From contig NC_019892.1 of NCBI RefSeq assembly GCF_000242455.2, positions 6,644,744-6,708,743 of the forward strand: a DNA stretch of 64,000 nucleotides. Direction: 5' to 3'. Shown piece by piece: positions 51,232 through 60,314 of the stretch (position 1 is its first letter; the number at the start of each line of letters is the position of its first letter). The stretch is from Singulisphaera acidiphila DSM 18658 (GTDB lineage: Bacteria > Planctomycetota > Planctomycetia > Isosphaerales > Isosphaeraceae). A program made the translations under genes and the position numbers. The notes below the pieces were generated by a model. The model was not told the DNA's origin. It saw only the letters and a program-made list of their open reading frames with translations, and did no database searches.

Positions 51232-53931
51232 TCAGTTCAGGTTCAAGGGCTGGACGTCCAGCCAGTTGGGGCCGACGGCGAGGTCGACCTTGAGGGGAAC
51301 ATCTAGCGTCAAGGCGCCGGTCATGGCGTCCCGAACGAGCGGGGCGAGTCTGGCGATCTCCTCGCTGGGGGCTTCAAAGATGAGTTCGTCGTGGATCTGG
51401 AGCAGCATTCTCGCCTGGAGGCCCTGGGTGCGAATCTCCCGGTCGACGACCAACATCGCTCGTTTGATCAGGTCGGCGGCCGACCCCTGGATCACAGTAT
51501 TGACCGCCGTGCGCTCAGCCACGTTGCGGTTGTGTCCGGTTGTATTCTTGATCCCATTGATCGGCCGGCGGCGTCCGAGAATCGTCTCCACTCGCCCGCT
51601 GGCCAGCGCGGTTTCGAGGGTTCGGGTGATGAAGGTATCGACGCCTTCGTACTCCTGGAAATACGCTTCGATGAACGCGGCGGCGTCGGTCTGGGAGATG
51701 CCGAGCCGGCCCGCCAGGCCGTACGGGCTCAGGCCGTAGAGCACGCCGAAGTTGACCGTCTTGGCGACTCGCCGCATCGCAGAATCGACGGCAGACTCGG
51801 TGACACCGAAGATTCGCGAGGCGACGACCCGGTGAATGTCGTGGTCATCGGCGAAGGCCTGGCGGAGCGCGGGGTCGCCGGAAAAATGGGCGAGGATCCG
51901 CAATTCGATCTGCGAGTAGTCGGCCGTGAGCAACGACCACCCCTCGGCGCCTGCCACAAACGCCTGGCGGATCTGCCGACCGTCCTCAGTTCGAACCGGG
52001 ATGTTCTGGAGATTCGGGTCGCTCGAACTGAGCCGTCCGGTGGCCGTTACCCCTTGGTTGAACGACGCATGAACCCGACCGTCGCCGGGATGGACCAGGC
52101 CTGGTAACGAATCAAGGTAGGTGCTCTTGAGCTTGGCGAGCTGGCGATGCTGGATCAGGAGCCGAGGGAGCGGATGCTTCGCGGCCAGCTCTTCGAGCAC
52201 CTCCTGGGCGGTGCTTGGCTCACCGCCGGGGGTTTTCTGGAGCGATGGAAGTTTCAACTCCTCGAACAAGACCTGGCGGAGCTGCGGGCCCGACCCGATG
52301 TTGAACGAACGCCCGGCGAGCGTGTAGATCTCCGCCTCAATCGTGTCCAGCCGGTCGCCGAACTCTTTGGAGAGGCGGCTGAGCAAGGGGACGTCGACCT
52401 TGATTCCGGCCGTTTCCATCTTGGCCAGAACGGTGATGAGTGGCCGCTCGAGCTCGTCGTAGAGGGGCCAAAGCCCCTCGTCTCGCACCTTCGCGGCCAG
52501 GATCGCCTCGAGCCGCCAGGTTGCGTCGGCATCCTCGCCGGCATAGTGCGCGACGCGGGCGACCTCAACCTGGTCCATAGTCTTCTGCGTTTTCCCTTTG
52601 CCGATTAGCTCCGAGATCGGCACCATCGTGTGGTCGAGGAAGCGGTGGGCGAGCTGGTCGAGGTTGTGGTTGCGTTCGCCGCTTTCGAGCAGGTAGCTCA
52701 AGACCATCGTATCGGTGATCGGTCCGCCGATCTCGATCCCGTAACGGCTGAGCACGAGCATGTCATATTTGAGGTTCTGCCCGATCTTCTCGCTCGAGAC
52801 ATTGGTGAGGGCAGGGCGGAGCGACTCAAGGGTAGCCGCGACGTCGAGGTGCTTGTCCCACATTGGTCCGCGGACCGGGAGATAGTGGGCGACCCCTTCT
52901 TTCCAACTGAACGCCAGGCCGACGAGATCCGCGCGGAGCGGGTCGATCGCGGTGGTTTCGGTATCCACGCAGAATCGAGGCTGCTCCGTTAATTCCGCAA
53001 CGAACTCACGGAGCAGCTCGGGCGTATCAACGATGCGGTAATCGGTCTCCCAGACCGGTTCGGGGACCTTTTCGTCTTCGGGAAGCTCGGTGAGGAAGCG
53101 GTGAAATCCGCTCTCGATGCAGAGCGTTTTCAGGAGCTTGGTGTCTGGCGCTGTGGTTTTGAGGCTTTCCCAATCGAGCTCGAGCTGCAAATCTTCGCGG
53201 AGGACGATCAGGCTCCGGGCCATCCGCGCGGTCTCGGCGAACTCGCGGAGGTTTTCCTTCCGTTTCGCTCCCGAGACTTTATCCACGTTGGCCAGCAAGG
53301 TCTCGAGGTCGCCGAACTCTTCGAGAAGCTTGGCTCCTGTTTTAAGGCCGATGCCGGGAATCCCTGGGACGTTGTCCGCAGTGTCGCCGGTCAAGGCGAG
53401 GAGGTCGACCACCTGGTCGGGGCGGATGCCCCAGTCTCCCTTCAACCCAGCGACGTCAAGGAATTTTTGCGTTCGAAGGTTGAAGATCCGAACATGGTCG
53501 TTGAGCAGTTGGCGGGCGTCCTTGTCGGCCGTGCAGATGACGACGTCGAGCCCTTGTTCCTCCGCGCGCCGGCTCACGGTCGCGATCACGTCGTCGGCCT
53601 CGACCCCCGCCTCCATGAGCACTGGGACGCGGAACCCGTCAAAGACTCGGCGGATCACCGGAATTTGGGGCACAAGCTCCTCGGGCATGGCCGAGCGCTG
53701 GGCCTTGTATTCGGGAAAGAGGTCGGAGCGGAAGACCCGCCCCGCGCCGTCGAACGCGGCGGCCAAGTAGTCGGGCTTGCGCTCCCTGACCAGGTTGACC
53801 AGGTCTCGGAAAATGCCGAAGACCGCCTGGGTCGGCTGTCCCGCGGGCCCTGTCATCAGGGGGATCGCGTGGAAGACCTGGTAGATCAACGAATAGGCGT
53901 CGAGAATATAGAGAGTCGGCCTGGGTTTCAT
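51232..53931 (-). CDS. polA: DNA polymerase I with 5'-nuclease, proofreading and polymerase domains
   Basis: The protein (899 residues from the ATG at 53931) has all three domains. The 5'-nuclease begins LYILDAYSLIYQVFHAIPLM. The 3'-5' exonuclease is intact: Exo I FCVDTETTAIDPL, Exo II NLKYDMLVLSRY, Exo III YAGEDADATWRL. The polymerase has motif A DYSQIELRILAHFSGDPAL, motif B RRVAKTVNFGVLYGLSPYGL and motif C LQIHDELIFEAPS. It fills gaps, removes Okazaki primers and repairs DNA. A start at 54030 would add 33 residues and is unlikely. It is divergent from the coiled-coil gene. Confidence 0.97.
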   Translation of the reverse strand: MKPRPTLYILDAYSLIYQVFHAIPLMTGPAGQPTQAVFGIFRDLVNLVRERKPDYLAAAFDGAGRVFRSDLFPEYKAQRSAMPEELVPQIPVIRRVFDGFRVPVLMEAGVEADDVIATVSRRAEEQGLDVVICTADKDARQLLNDHVRIFNLRTQKFLDVAGLKGDWGIRPDQVVDLLALTGDTADNVPGIPGIGLKTGAKLLEEFGDLETLLANVDKVSGAKRKENLREFAETARMARSLIVLREDLQLELDWESLKTTAPDTKLLKTLCIESGFHRFLTELPEDEKVPEPVWETDYRIVDTPELLREFVAELTEQPRFCVDTETTAIDPLRADLVGLAFSWKEGVAHYLPVRGPMWDKHLDVAATLESLRPALTNVSSEKIGQNLKYDMLVLSRYGIEIGGPITDTMVLSYLLESGERNHNLDQLAHRFLDHTMVPISELIGKGKTQKTMDQVEVARVAHYAGEDADATWRLEAILAAKVRDEGLWPLYDELERPLITVLAKMETAGIKVDVPLLSRLSKEFGDRLDTIEAEIYTLAGRSFNIGSGPQLRQVLFEELKLPSLQKTPGGEPSTAQEVLEELAAKHPLPRLLIQHRQLAKLKSTYLDSLPGLVHPGDGRVHASFNQGVTATGRLSSSDPNLQNIPVRTEDGRQIRQAFVAGAEGWSLLTADYSQIELRILAHFSGDPALRQAFADDHDIHRVVASRIFGVTESAVDSAMRRVAKTVNFGVLYGLSPYGLAGRLGISQTDAAAFIEAYFQEYEGVDTFITRTLETALASGRVETILGRRRPINGIKNTTGHNRNVAERTAVNTVIQGSAADLIKRAMLVVDREIRTQGLQARMLLQIHDELIFEAPSEEIARLAPLVRDAMTGALTLDVPLKVDLAVGPNWLDVQPLNLN

Positions 53932-54146
53932 CGAGAAATGAGACGTGGTTCGGGGATCAAGAGGGTCGTAGAGGGACGCGGTCGACCAAGTCGACGGGGG
54001 GAGATATCGGTTCGATAGGGAGCAAGACAACAGGGAGGTAGAGACCGATTCAATCGAGTTTCAACGGTAATCGGACAGCCTGGCGCTGTCAAGTCGCCGA
54101 GGGTCGGACGACCCAGCAACAACCCAGACCCCCTGGTCGTTTTCTT

Positions 54147-54175
54147 TTGACTGATTGGCATTTGGCCTTTACAAT
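54147..54175 (+). promoter_or_regulatory. Consensus-like sigma-70 promoter upstream of the coiled-coil gene
   Basis: TTGACT (54147-54152) and TACAAT (54170-54175) are separated by exactly 17 bases. The transcript would have a leader of about 160 bases before the ATG at 54344. Confidence 0.75.
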
Positions 54176-54343
54176 CAAAACGGGTCGGAACTTTTCTGTG
54201 GATTGCGCGTCGAAGTTCTCAGAGAAATTGTCGACTTTCCGAGTTTGATCCAGCACGCCCCTTCCCATGTGACATATTTTCTGCAAACCGGCGGATCCCC
54301 AAGCGCAGTTCGCGAACGGTCCGATCGGCGGGAGACTTCACCC

Positions 54344-55939
54344 ATGGCTGCAGCTAACGAGTCTCAGGGGCTCAAAATCGCCGTGGCGGCCTTCGTGTCG
54401 CTCACCGTGATTCTGGCCGTTACGTCTTACTTCCTCTATTCCAACTACGATCAGACCTTTCAGAAACTAACCGCCGCCGAAGAGAAGGCGCGAACGGCGA
54501 CGAAGACGGCCGACGAAGCGACTCGGCAGTCCGAGGATCTGCAGAAGGCCATCGGCACTCGCGCCCTCGAGTACGAGGCCGTGAAGACCGAGATCACCAA
54601 CGAGCGCAAGAAGATTGACGAAGACCTCGCCTCGATCGGGCCGATGGTCGTGGACATGGTCTCCAAGGTCCAGGCCGCCGGGGGCTCCAATCCCGCACTC
54701 GACGAGGTGAAGACCACTGCGGTGAACCTTTCCTCGGCCTACACCAACGAGCCGAACAAGACGTTTCTGTCCTCGCTTGGCCGTGTCAAGGACATGCTCA
54801 AGAATCAGGCCAGGATGACTGCGGTCTTGGCGACCAACTACACCGAGCTGAAGCGAAGTCTCGAGGCGGCGAACACGGTCAACAAGCAGCAGATGGATGT
54901 TGTCGTGCAGTCAAGAGACAGCACGAAAGCCGATCTCGAGGGCGAGCAGACGAAGCACGTCCAGGCCCGTGCGGACCTTCACAACAAGGTGACGGAAACC
55001 GAAGCGGAAATCGAGAACAAGAGCACCGAAATTGCCTCGATGAAGGCGGAGTCGCGCCAGTATAAGGAGGAGGTGACCAAGAACACCGAGGCCCTCCGAC
55101 TGACGGTCCGCGACCTTCGCGATGCCAAGGCCCAGACGGAGACCGTTCTGGACCGCCCCGACGGCAAGATCACCTATGTGGATTACAGCCGTGGCGAAGT
55201 TCGCACCAACCTGACCTTCGGCATGGGTGCCCGCCCTCAGATGAAGATGACCATCTTCGATAGCGGTTCGCCAGGGATCCCGACCGAGAAGCCGAAGGCG
55301 ACGATTGAACTGACCCACGTAACCGACAAGTACAGCCTCGCCCGGATTGTCGAGACCAAGAGCCCGATCGACCCGATCCGCGTGAACGACATTGTCTACT
55401 CCCCGGCCTGGTCGCCGAACGAGCCGATGCGATTCGCCCTCATCGGCAAGATGGACATCAATCGGGACGGCAAGGATGACCGCGCGGATCTGATCCGGAT
55501 GATCGAAGCTGCCGGCGGGATTGTCGACTACGACCTTCCCCCGCCCGATGCCGGCAAAGAACGCGGCAAGATCTCCGGATATGACTCTTGGTACGTCATC
55601 GATAATCCGGAAGATCGGCCGCCGCTGGTCAACTATCAGAACCGTCGCGAAGACCTGGGAACGGCCGAGCATGCCGAGTTTCTCAAGAAGCGATCCGACG
55701 CGATCCGGATTGCCCGCGATAATGGCGTGCGGCCGCTCTTGATCGGTCGGCTCCTGAACTTCTTGGGCTATTCGTACAACGCACCCCCTCGGGGACGTGC
55801 TGAGGCCGTCGATAAGGACGCGATGAGGAATTTGCTCCAGAAGCATACGGACGCCTTGAAAGGAAAGGCTCCGGCGGACGCTGAAGCGACCAAGGAAGAA
55901 GCACCCATGGAGAAAGAAGAGAAGGAAGACGTGAAATAA
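54344..55939 (+). CDS. Membrane-anchored coiled-coil protein of unknown function
   Basis: The protein (531 residues from the ATG at 54344, GGAG 9 bases upstream) has one N-terminal helix (IAVAAFVSLTVILAVTSYFL, about residues 12-31), so it is probably bound to the cytoplasmic membrane with the rest outside. Residues 45-130 and 180-260 have strong coiled-coil patterns (EEKARTATKTADEATRQSED and TEAEIENKSTEIASMKAESR). A beta-rich region follows (KITYVDYSRGEVRTNLTFGM) with a segment DINRDGKDDRADLIRM that looks like an EF-hand-type calcium loop. The C-terminus is Lys/Glu-rich. I recognise no family beyond planctomycete coiled-coil membrane proteins. It has a good promoter and a perfect terminator, so it is likely a well-expressed monocistron. 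Confidence 0.8.
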   Translation: MAAANESQGLKIAVAAFVSLTVILAVTSYFLYSNYDQTFQKLTAAEEKARTATKTADEATRQSEDLQKAIGTRALEYEAVKTEITNERKKIDEDLASIGPMVVDMVSKVQAAGGSNPALDEVKTTAVNLSSAYTNEPNKTFLSSLGRVKDMLKNQARMTAVLATNYTELKRSLEAANTVNKQQMDVVVQSRDSTKADLEGEQTKHVQARADLHNKVTETEAEIENKSTEIASMKAESRQYKEEVTKNTEALRLTVRDLRDAKAQTETVLDRPDGKITYVDYSRGEVRTNLTFGMGARPQMKMTIFDSGSPGIPTEKPKATIELTHVTDKYSLARIVETKSPIDPIRVNDIVYSPAWSPNEPMRFALIGKMDINRDGKDDRADLIRMIEAAGGIVDYDLPPPDAGKERGKISGYDSWYVIDNPEDRPPLVNYQNRREDLGTAEHAEFLKKRSDAIRIARDNGVRPLLIGRLLNFLGYSYNAPPRGRAEAVDKDAMRNLLQKHTDALKGKAPADAEATKEEAPMEKEEKEDVK

Positions 55940-55964
55940 CGGCCTTCTCTCTTGAGTGTTTCTT

Positions 55965-56002
55965 AATCCCATGGAAGGTCGCTCGACCTTCCATGGGATT
56001 TT
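55965..56002 (+). terminator. Perfect 17-bp hairpin terminator after the coiled-coil gene
   Basis: AATCCCATGGAAGGTCG (55965-55981) pairs perfectly with CGACCTTCCATGGGATT (55984-56000), followed by TT. It lies 26 bases after the stop codon. Confidence 0.85.
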
Positions 56003-56054
56003 CCATGCGCAAAGAGAAAGGACGCTGTTGGTGAGCGTCCTTATCAAATCGAAT

Positions 56055-56099
56055 AAAAAAGGGCTGAGGCGGTAGCTCGAACGCAACCTTCCTCAGCCC
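56055..56099 (-). terminator. Rho-independent terminator of citrate synthase
   Basis: On the minus strand GGGCTGAGG pairs with CCTCAGCCC (56061-56069 and 56091-56099 on the plus strand), followed by TTTTTT (complement of 56055-56060). It is about 46 bases after the citrate synthase stop. Confidence 0.8.
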
Positions 56100-56145
56100 G
56101 TGGAAATGTCGACGCAAATCCGGTCGTTCGCGCCGTGCACTCGAC

Positions 56146-57294
56146 TTACCGTTGTTCGATCGGCTTGATCTCACGGTTGGGAGGGCCGATGTAGCGAGCC
56201 CGGGGTCGCATCAGCCGGTTGTGATCGAGCTGCTCGATCACGTGAGCGGACCACCCGGCGACGCGTGCCATGGCGAAGATCGGCGTGTAGAGCTCAATAT
56301 CCAGGTTCATGTAGTGGTAGAGCCGTGCGCTGGGCCAGTCGACATTCGGGGGCAGGTTCTTCTGCGAAGTCACCGCTTGCTCGATCGGCTCGGCAATGCG
56401 TTCCCAACGATCGTCGCCAACCTCGGCGGCCAGGCGGGTGCAGTATTCCTTGAGGATCCGGGCGCGGGGGTCACCGGTCTTGTAGACGCGGTGGCCGAAG
56501 CCCATGATTCGCTCCTTGCGGGCAAGGGCGTCCTGAATCCAACTCTCCGCGTTCTCGGGGGAGCCCACTTGCTCGAGGACCTTCCAGGCTTCCTCGTTAG
56601 CGCCGCCGTGAAGCGGACCCTTGAGAGTGCCGATGGCGGCGACGATCCCCGAGTAGATGTCGGAGAGGGTGGAAACCGTCACCCGGGCCGAGAAGGTGGA
56701 CGCGTTCAACTCGTGCTCGGTGTAGAGCACGAGCGAGAGGTCGAACGCGCGGCGCATGGTTTCGGAAGGGACCTGGCCATTGACCATGTTCAGGAAGTTG
56801 GCCGAATGGTCGAGGTCCTCGCGAGGAGCGACCAGGTCGAGCCCTTTGCTGATTCGTTCGCGGTAGGCAACGGCGGTCGCCATCTGGGCGATCATCCGCT
56901 CCGCCTTGCGCACGTTCGCAGCGTGGTCGGTGGGAGGCGCGTTGACCTCGGGGTCGTAGTGAGAGAGGACGCTGACGGACGTCCGGAGAACGTCCATGGG
57001 GTGGATCGAGCTCGGAATCTGGCGATAGAGGTCGACCAGGGGGAGCGGAAGGGTGCGCGACGAGCGGAGCCGGCCGTCAAATTCGCGAAGTTGGCTGGAG
57101 GTCGGCAAATCGCCATGGAGGAGGAGGAATGCCGTCTCCTCGTAGGAGGCGCCGGTGGCCAAATCTTCAATGCTGTACCCGCGGTATTCCAGTCCCCCGG
57201 CCCCCTCCTTGCCTTCCACGTTGGCGATCGCCGTCTCGTTGGCGATCACTCCCTCCAGACCTGGATAATACCGATCCACCGACTCAGTGCTCAT
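56146..57294 (-). CDS. gltA: Citrate synthase
   Basis: The 382-residue protein condenses acetyl-CoA and oxaloacetate. The short length and the lack of the N-terminal NADH-binding region point to the dimeric, Gram-positive/archaeal-like type (also seen for methylcitrate synthases). Signatures are EYRGYSIEDLATGASYEETA, GPLHGGANEEAWKVLE with a catalytic His, MGFGHRVYKTGDPRARIL with His and Asp, and the C-terminal AGWSAHVIEQLDHNRLMRPR. It could not be separated from 2-methylcitrate synthase by sequence alone, but no methylcitrate gene is nearby. A terminator follows. Confidence 0.95.
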   Translation of the reverse strand: MSTESVDRYYPGLEGVIANETAIANVEGKEGAGGLEYRGYSIEDLATGASYEETAFLLLHGDLPTSSQLREFDGRLRSSRTLPLPLVDLYRQIPSSIHPMDVLRTSVSVLSHYDPEVNAPPTDHAANVRKAERMIAQMATAVAYRERISKGLDLVAPREDLDHSANFLNMVNGQVPSETMRRAFDLSLVLYTEHELNASTFSARVTVSTLSDIYSGIVAAIGTLKGPLHGGANEEAWKVLEQVGSPENAESWIQDALARKERIMGFGHRVYKTGDPRARILKEYCTRLAAEVGDDRWERIAEPIEQAVTSQKNLPPNVDWPSARLYHYMNLDIELYTPIFAMARVAGWSAHVIEQLDHNRLMRPRARYIGPPNREIKPIEQR

Positions 57295-57774
57295 ACACGA
57301 CTCCGCTCAGGGTGGGCCTAGAAATCGCCGCGCGCGAGGTTCGCTATCGATGCCCGGGCGCTTTGGGAGGGAGACGTCGAGGTCAAGTACCTACGTCTCG
57401 TCCGCGGACGGATCAACGAGCGCAGTGGAGTCGACCAATGAAGTCGAGCGCCGACGCGGCAACCGACGTCGAGAGACGTTCGGACTGGCGAGGGGCTTGG
57501 ATTCGGTGCAACGCCGGACTGCTCGTCCGAGAGCAACCGATGAACGCTCCCTCCCATCGCATTAGTTTAGAGCAATCGGCATCGCGCTTCCATGACCCGT
57601 CGAGAAAAGAAACAGCCGACGTTCCCATCGAATCGCACGCAAGCGTTTCGCGGCCACACCATTAGGTTAAGACGGAGGGTCGCGACCCTTCTGTTCCTGT
57701 CGCGACATCCTCGAAACTGGAGTTCCTCATTGTCTTATCGGCCGATGCGGCAAGAATTTCTTTCGTGAATCCTG
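57295..57774. other. Intergenic region upstream of citrate synthase
   Basis: These 480 bases lie between the gltA start and the GbsR-family stop, both on the minus strand. Open frames read without protein character on either strand. The promoter of gltA is expected here; I could not define it. Confidence 0.45.
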
Positions 57775-58374
57775 CTAGTCCGCCGGAACCGTCCCATTCG
57801 AAAACTCGATGAGATGGCGAAGTTCCTCCAGGTCGTCGGATTCGAGCGTCAGGAGCCGTGAGGCGAGGCCGTTGATCAGCCCGAAGAACTGGCGGAGCGA
57901 AGCAATCCGCCCTTCAAGCTCCCGGAGAGCGGGATCGCGGTGGATCGTCTCGACGCTGCGCTCGAGCACGACGAGTGTCGGATCCAACTCTCTCCGTTTG
58001 CGCTCGCTGAGGATTCGGCGGAACAAGGTCCAGACGTCGGTCTCCGCCCGATAGAACTCACGCCTCTGACCTTGGCGATGTACCTTGTGAACGACACCCC
58101 AGGCCATCAACTCTCTCAAATTCATGCTGACGTTGCCCCGGGAAACTTGCAGCCGCTCCCGGAGTTCGTCCGCAGTCCAGTCGGTCCCCGTAATGTAGAG
58201 GAGTGCAAATAGCTCCCCCATGGTCGCGTTGATTCCCCAGGAGCGGGCCATCATCCCCCAGTGCTCGACAAACTGGCGGACCACGTCGTCCGATCGAATG
58301 GCGACGTCCGACCCGCTCCGATCGTCGGATAGGCCTGACTCGTCTTCCTCCGATTCGCTCTTCCCCATTGCCAT
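57775..58374 (-). CDS. GbsR/MarR-family transcriptional regulator
   Basis: The 199-residue protein has a winged-helix DNA-binding domain typical of GbsR: VVRQFVEHWGMMARSWGIN, the helix-turn-helix WTADELRERLQVSRGNVSMN and LRELMAWGVVHKVHRQGQRR with the wing. A helical dimerisation tail follows (RILSERKRRELDPTLVVLER). GbsR of Bacillus represses choline-glycine betaine genes; planctomycete members are uncharacterised and the ligand is unknown. The N-terminal 25 residues are Ser/Asp/Glu-rich. It is divergent from the ribbon-helix-helix gene, 389 bp away. Confidence 0.9.
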   Translation of the reverse strand: MAMGKSESEEDESGLSDDRSGSDVAIRSDDVVRQFVEHWGMMARSWGINATMGELFALLYITGTDWTADELRERLQVSRGNVSMNLRELMAWGVVHKVHRQGQRREFYRAETDVWTLFRRILSERKRRELDPTLVVLERSVETIHRDPALRELEGRIASLRQFFGLINGLASRLLTLESDDLEELRHLIEFSNGTVPAD

Positions 58375-58763
58375 GACCTCGGGAGATGTGAAAGACGGGA
58401 ATTCTTCTCAGTCCCCCTTTTTTTGATTTCGATTTCCGGCGGGAGAGTCCGAAAAAAAATGTCGGGCAGCGTGTCGTCTCGTCTTTCCAGGGAGAGGGGC
58501 TCGTCTGTCCTCCTCGGATTCCCCCCCCATCCCGTCTGATCGTTGCGTTTCGGCGGCAAGTCGCCTCCGGTTATCCCCCCTGACCCACCTAATTTGCGAA
58601 CTCGATCCTCTTGCGAAGAAAATGTTTTAAAAGCACGCGCAGTTATCGGGTACAATAAGGGAGCATGCCCCAACGCGCGAATTGAGATGCAGCCGTTGAG
58701 GGGCTTGACCCAATCCCTTGCTGCATGGTTTCTTCGAGCCCATCGAGCAGAGGAGCCTTATCC
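58375..58763. other. Divergent intergenic region with a -10-like element
   Basis: The gap between the GbsR-family gene and the RHH-type gene is 389 bases. TACAAT (58651-58656) is a good -10 for the RHH gene, with a weak -35-like TTAAAA (58627-58632) 18 bases before it. The rest has C-rich and T-rich runs and no gene. Confidence 0.5.
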
Positions 58764-58928
58764 ATGCCAGAAACCGTCGTTCATTTCCAGATCCGAATGC
58801 CCCCCGTCTTGCACGAGCAGCTGGCGAGTTGGGCCAAAGAGGACAAGGCGTCGCTGAATGCCCTGATCGTCGGCATTCTCGAGAAGGCCATCGAGCAGCA
58901 CGAGGCGAAGCCCGCAAGCAAAGAATAG
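58764..58928 (+). CDS. Small ribbon-helix-helix-type protein
   Basis: The 54-residue protein (ATG at 58764, AGGAG 9 bases upstream) reads VVHFQIRMPPVLHEQLASWA, a beta strand followed by the first helix of the Arc/MetJ/HicB-like fold; SLNALIVGILEKAIEQHEAK is the second helix. The DKASLNALI turn is characteristic. Such proteins are DNA-binding regulators and often antitoxins. No toxin-like partner gene is adjacent, so I would not call it an antitoxin. It precedes tRNA-Asn by 178 bp. Confidence 0.8.
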   Translation: MPETVVHFQIRMPPVLHEQLASWAKEDKASLNALIVGILEKAIEQHEAKPASKE

Positions 58929-59065
58929 CCAATCAGTTCGCCGTGACGAAGAGTTTGTTTCTTTCAAGCTCTTCGAAACGCCGAAATCCTGATACGCTAG
59001 GCGAGTGAACTTTTGTCTCTTTCTTCTTTTTTTCTTCCCTTTCGTGAGACTCGGAAGAATTGCCC

Positions 59066-59094
59066 TTGAGCCGAGCCGCTCAGCTCGATATGCT
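59066..59094 (+). promoter_or_regulatory. Promoter of tRNA-Asn
   Basis: TTGAGC (59066-59071) and TATGCT (59089-59094) are separated by 17 bases. The -10 ends 12 bases before the mature tRNA at 59107, as expected for a tRNA promoter. Confidence 0.65.
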
Positions 59095-59106
59095 CAGTGG
59101 GCCGAT

Positions 59107-59179
59107 TCCCCGATAGCTCAATCGGTAGAGCGAGCGGCTGTTAACCGCTAGGTTCTAGGTTCGAGTCCTAGTCGGGGAG
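59107..59179 (+). tRNA. tRNA-Asn (anticodon GUU)
   Basis: The 5' acceptor strand TCCCCGA (59107-59113) pairs with TCGGGGA (59172-59178), followed by discriminator G. D-arm GCTCAATCGGTAGAGC, anticodon stem-loop AGCGGCTGTTAACCGCT with anticodon GTT, and T-arm CTAGGTTCGAGTCCTAG are all intact. CCA is not encoded. A T-run follows directly. Confidence 0.96.
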
Positions 59180-59213
59180 CTTTTTTCGCTGTCTCGCGTG
59201 ATTTCATGTTCAG

Positions 59214-59247
59214 AAGGGGCCGTGTTGGCAACAACACGGCCCCTTTT
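59214..59247. terminator. Bidirectional terminator hairpin with GCAA loop
   Basis: AAGGGGCCGTGTTG (59214-59227) pairs perfectly with CAACACGGCCCCTT (59232-59245), with a GCAA tetraloop and two further T. It stands between tRNA-Asn (plus) and the DUF1559 gene (minus, stop at 59289), so it can serve both. Confidence 0.85.
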
Positions 59248-59288
59248 GGCATTTGAGGTTTGCGATTCGGCGGCATCGGCGTCTGACT

Positions 59289-60314
59289 TCAGAAGGCGTC
59301 GGCGGAGATAACCTCGTTCCCGGCGGTTGTCCCCAGAGCCCACCAGACCGGCAGGCTGATCGAGCCTTTGATGAACCGGACCGTGCCGTCGCCAAACAGG
59401 ACGTTGACCCCTCCGGAGTGGCGGCTAGCGGCCGTGATTGCTCCGCCGTCGCCGTCGGCACCATAGCCGCAGTTTCCGGTATTCGGCGGCATTGTGTGAG
59501 TGTATCTGGCCTGGTTCTTGTTGCCGCTGAACCACATGGAACCTTGCGGCCGAATATTCTGCAGCGTCGTCCCCGGCAACTTAGGGTCGAGCGGTTTGCA
59601 GGCTGCATTGTAAATGGCCGTCGAGTTCGGGTTTGGCAGAGAGAGTCCCACGATCGAGGAAGAGGGCGTACCCAGGTCGGGAAAGGTCCGATTGTCCGTG
59701 GCCGCGCCGCCAATTCCTTTGACCTTCTCGCTGAACGCCGCGGTGTTGCTCAGTCCGTCGACCACGTCGCGGAAGCTGACGATTCGAGCCGTGGTCGTGT
59801 TGTTATCCCCACCTCGAAACATCCCATCGGCGCTCGTACTATTGATTCGAGGGTCACTGCCTGAAGCCGCCGCGTAGTTGGTCTTCCCGAATACGCTTGT
59901 CAGTCGATCTTGGTCGGAGGGGCAGAGCAGGGTGCCGATCTGAATCCGAAAGGCGGTCGAGTTCGTCAGGTTGGTCCCCTGGAACGGGCCGTCCGGATTG
60001 TTCACGTCAGCAAAATTGACCGTGTTGTAAGCCGCCCCTTGCTCGAGGTGGAGCGCAATCATCACCAAAGCCGAGGATCCCATGTTGTTGGAGATCCCAC
60101 GGTCTGGCCCGCGCCCCCAGGGCAATGAGCCCACGGAACTCTCATAGTTGTGCAGGGCGAGCCCGATCTGCTTCAAGTTGTTGAGGCATTGCATTCGCCT
60201 GGCCGCTTCGCGAGCGGCTTGAACCGCGGGCAACAGCAGCGCAATGAGCACGGCAATGATCGCGATGACAACGAGTAACTCAATCAACGTGAAAGCGCGG
60301 GGGGGCACTCGCAT
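59289..60314 (-). CDS. DUF1559 domain-containing protein with prepilin-type N-terminus
   Basis: The 341-residue protein begins MRVPPRAFTLIELLVVIAII and continues with PAVQAAREAARRMQCLNNLK and QIGLALHNYESSVGSLPWG. The C-terminus has the H-x9-DG motif (HSGGVNVLFGDGTVRFIKGS) and ends in ISADAF, very like the other DUF1559 copy in this window. The residue before FTLIEL is Ala7 rather than the usual Gly of prepilin peptidase sites. AAAGGAGC lies 7 bases before the ATG. Function is unknown, and the two copies are unlikely to be a recent duplication because their middle parts differ. Confidence 0.92.
   Translation of the reverse strand: MRVPPRAFTLIELLVVIAIIAVLIALLLPAVQAAREAARRMQCLNNLKQIGLALHNYESSVGSLPWGRGPDRGISNNMGSSALVMIALHLEQGAAYNTVNFADVNNPDGPFQGTNLTNSTAFRIQIGTLLCPSDQDRLTSVFGKTNYAAASGSDPRINSTSADGMFRGGDNNTTTARIVSFRDVVDGLSNTAAFSEKVKGIGGAATDNRTFPDLGTPSSSIVGLSLPNPNSTAIYNAACKPLDPKLPGTTLQNIRPQGSMWFSGNKNQARYTHTMPPNTGNCGYGADGDGGAITAASRHSGGVNVLFGDGTVRFIKGSISLPVWWALGTTAGNEVISADAF

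Noticed and set aside
54911..57321. Long antisense frames opposite the coiled-coil gene and citrate synthase
   Set aside because: Both are shadow frames; promoter, terminators and motifs support the opposite strands.
58764..58928. Toxin-antitoxin module
   Set aside because: The small protein is RHH-like, but no toxin-sized partner flanks it.
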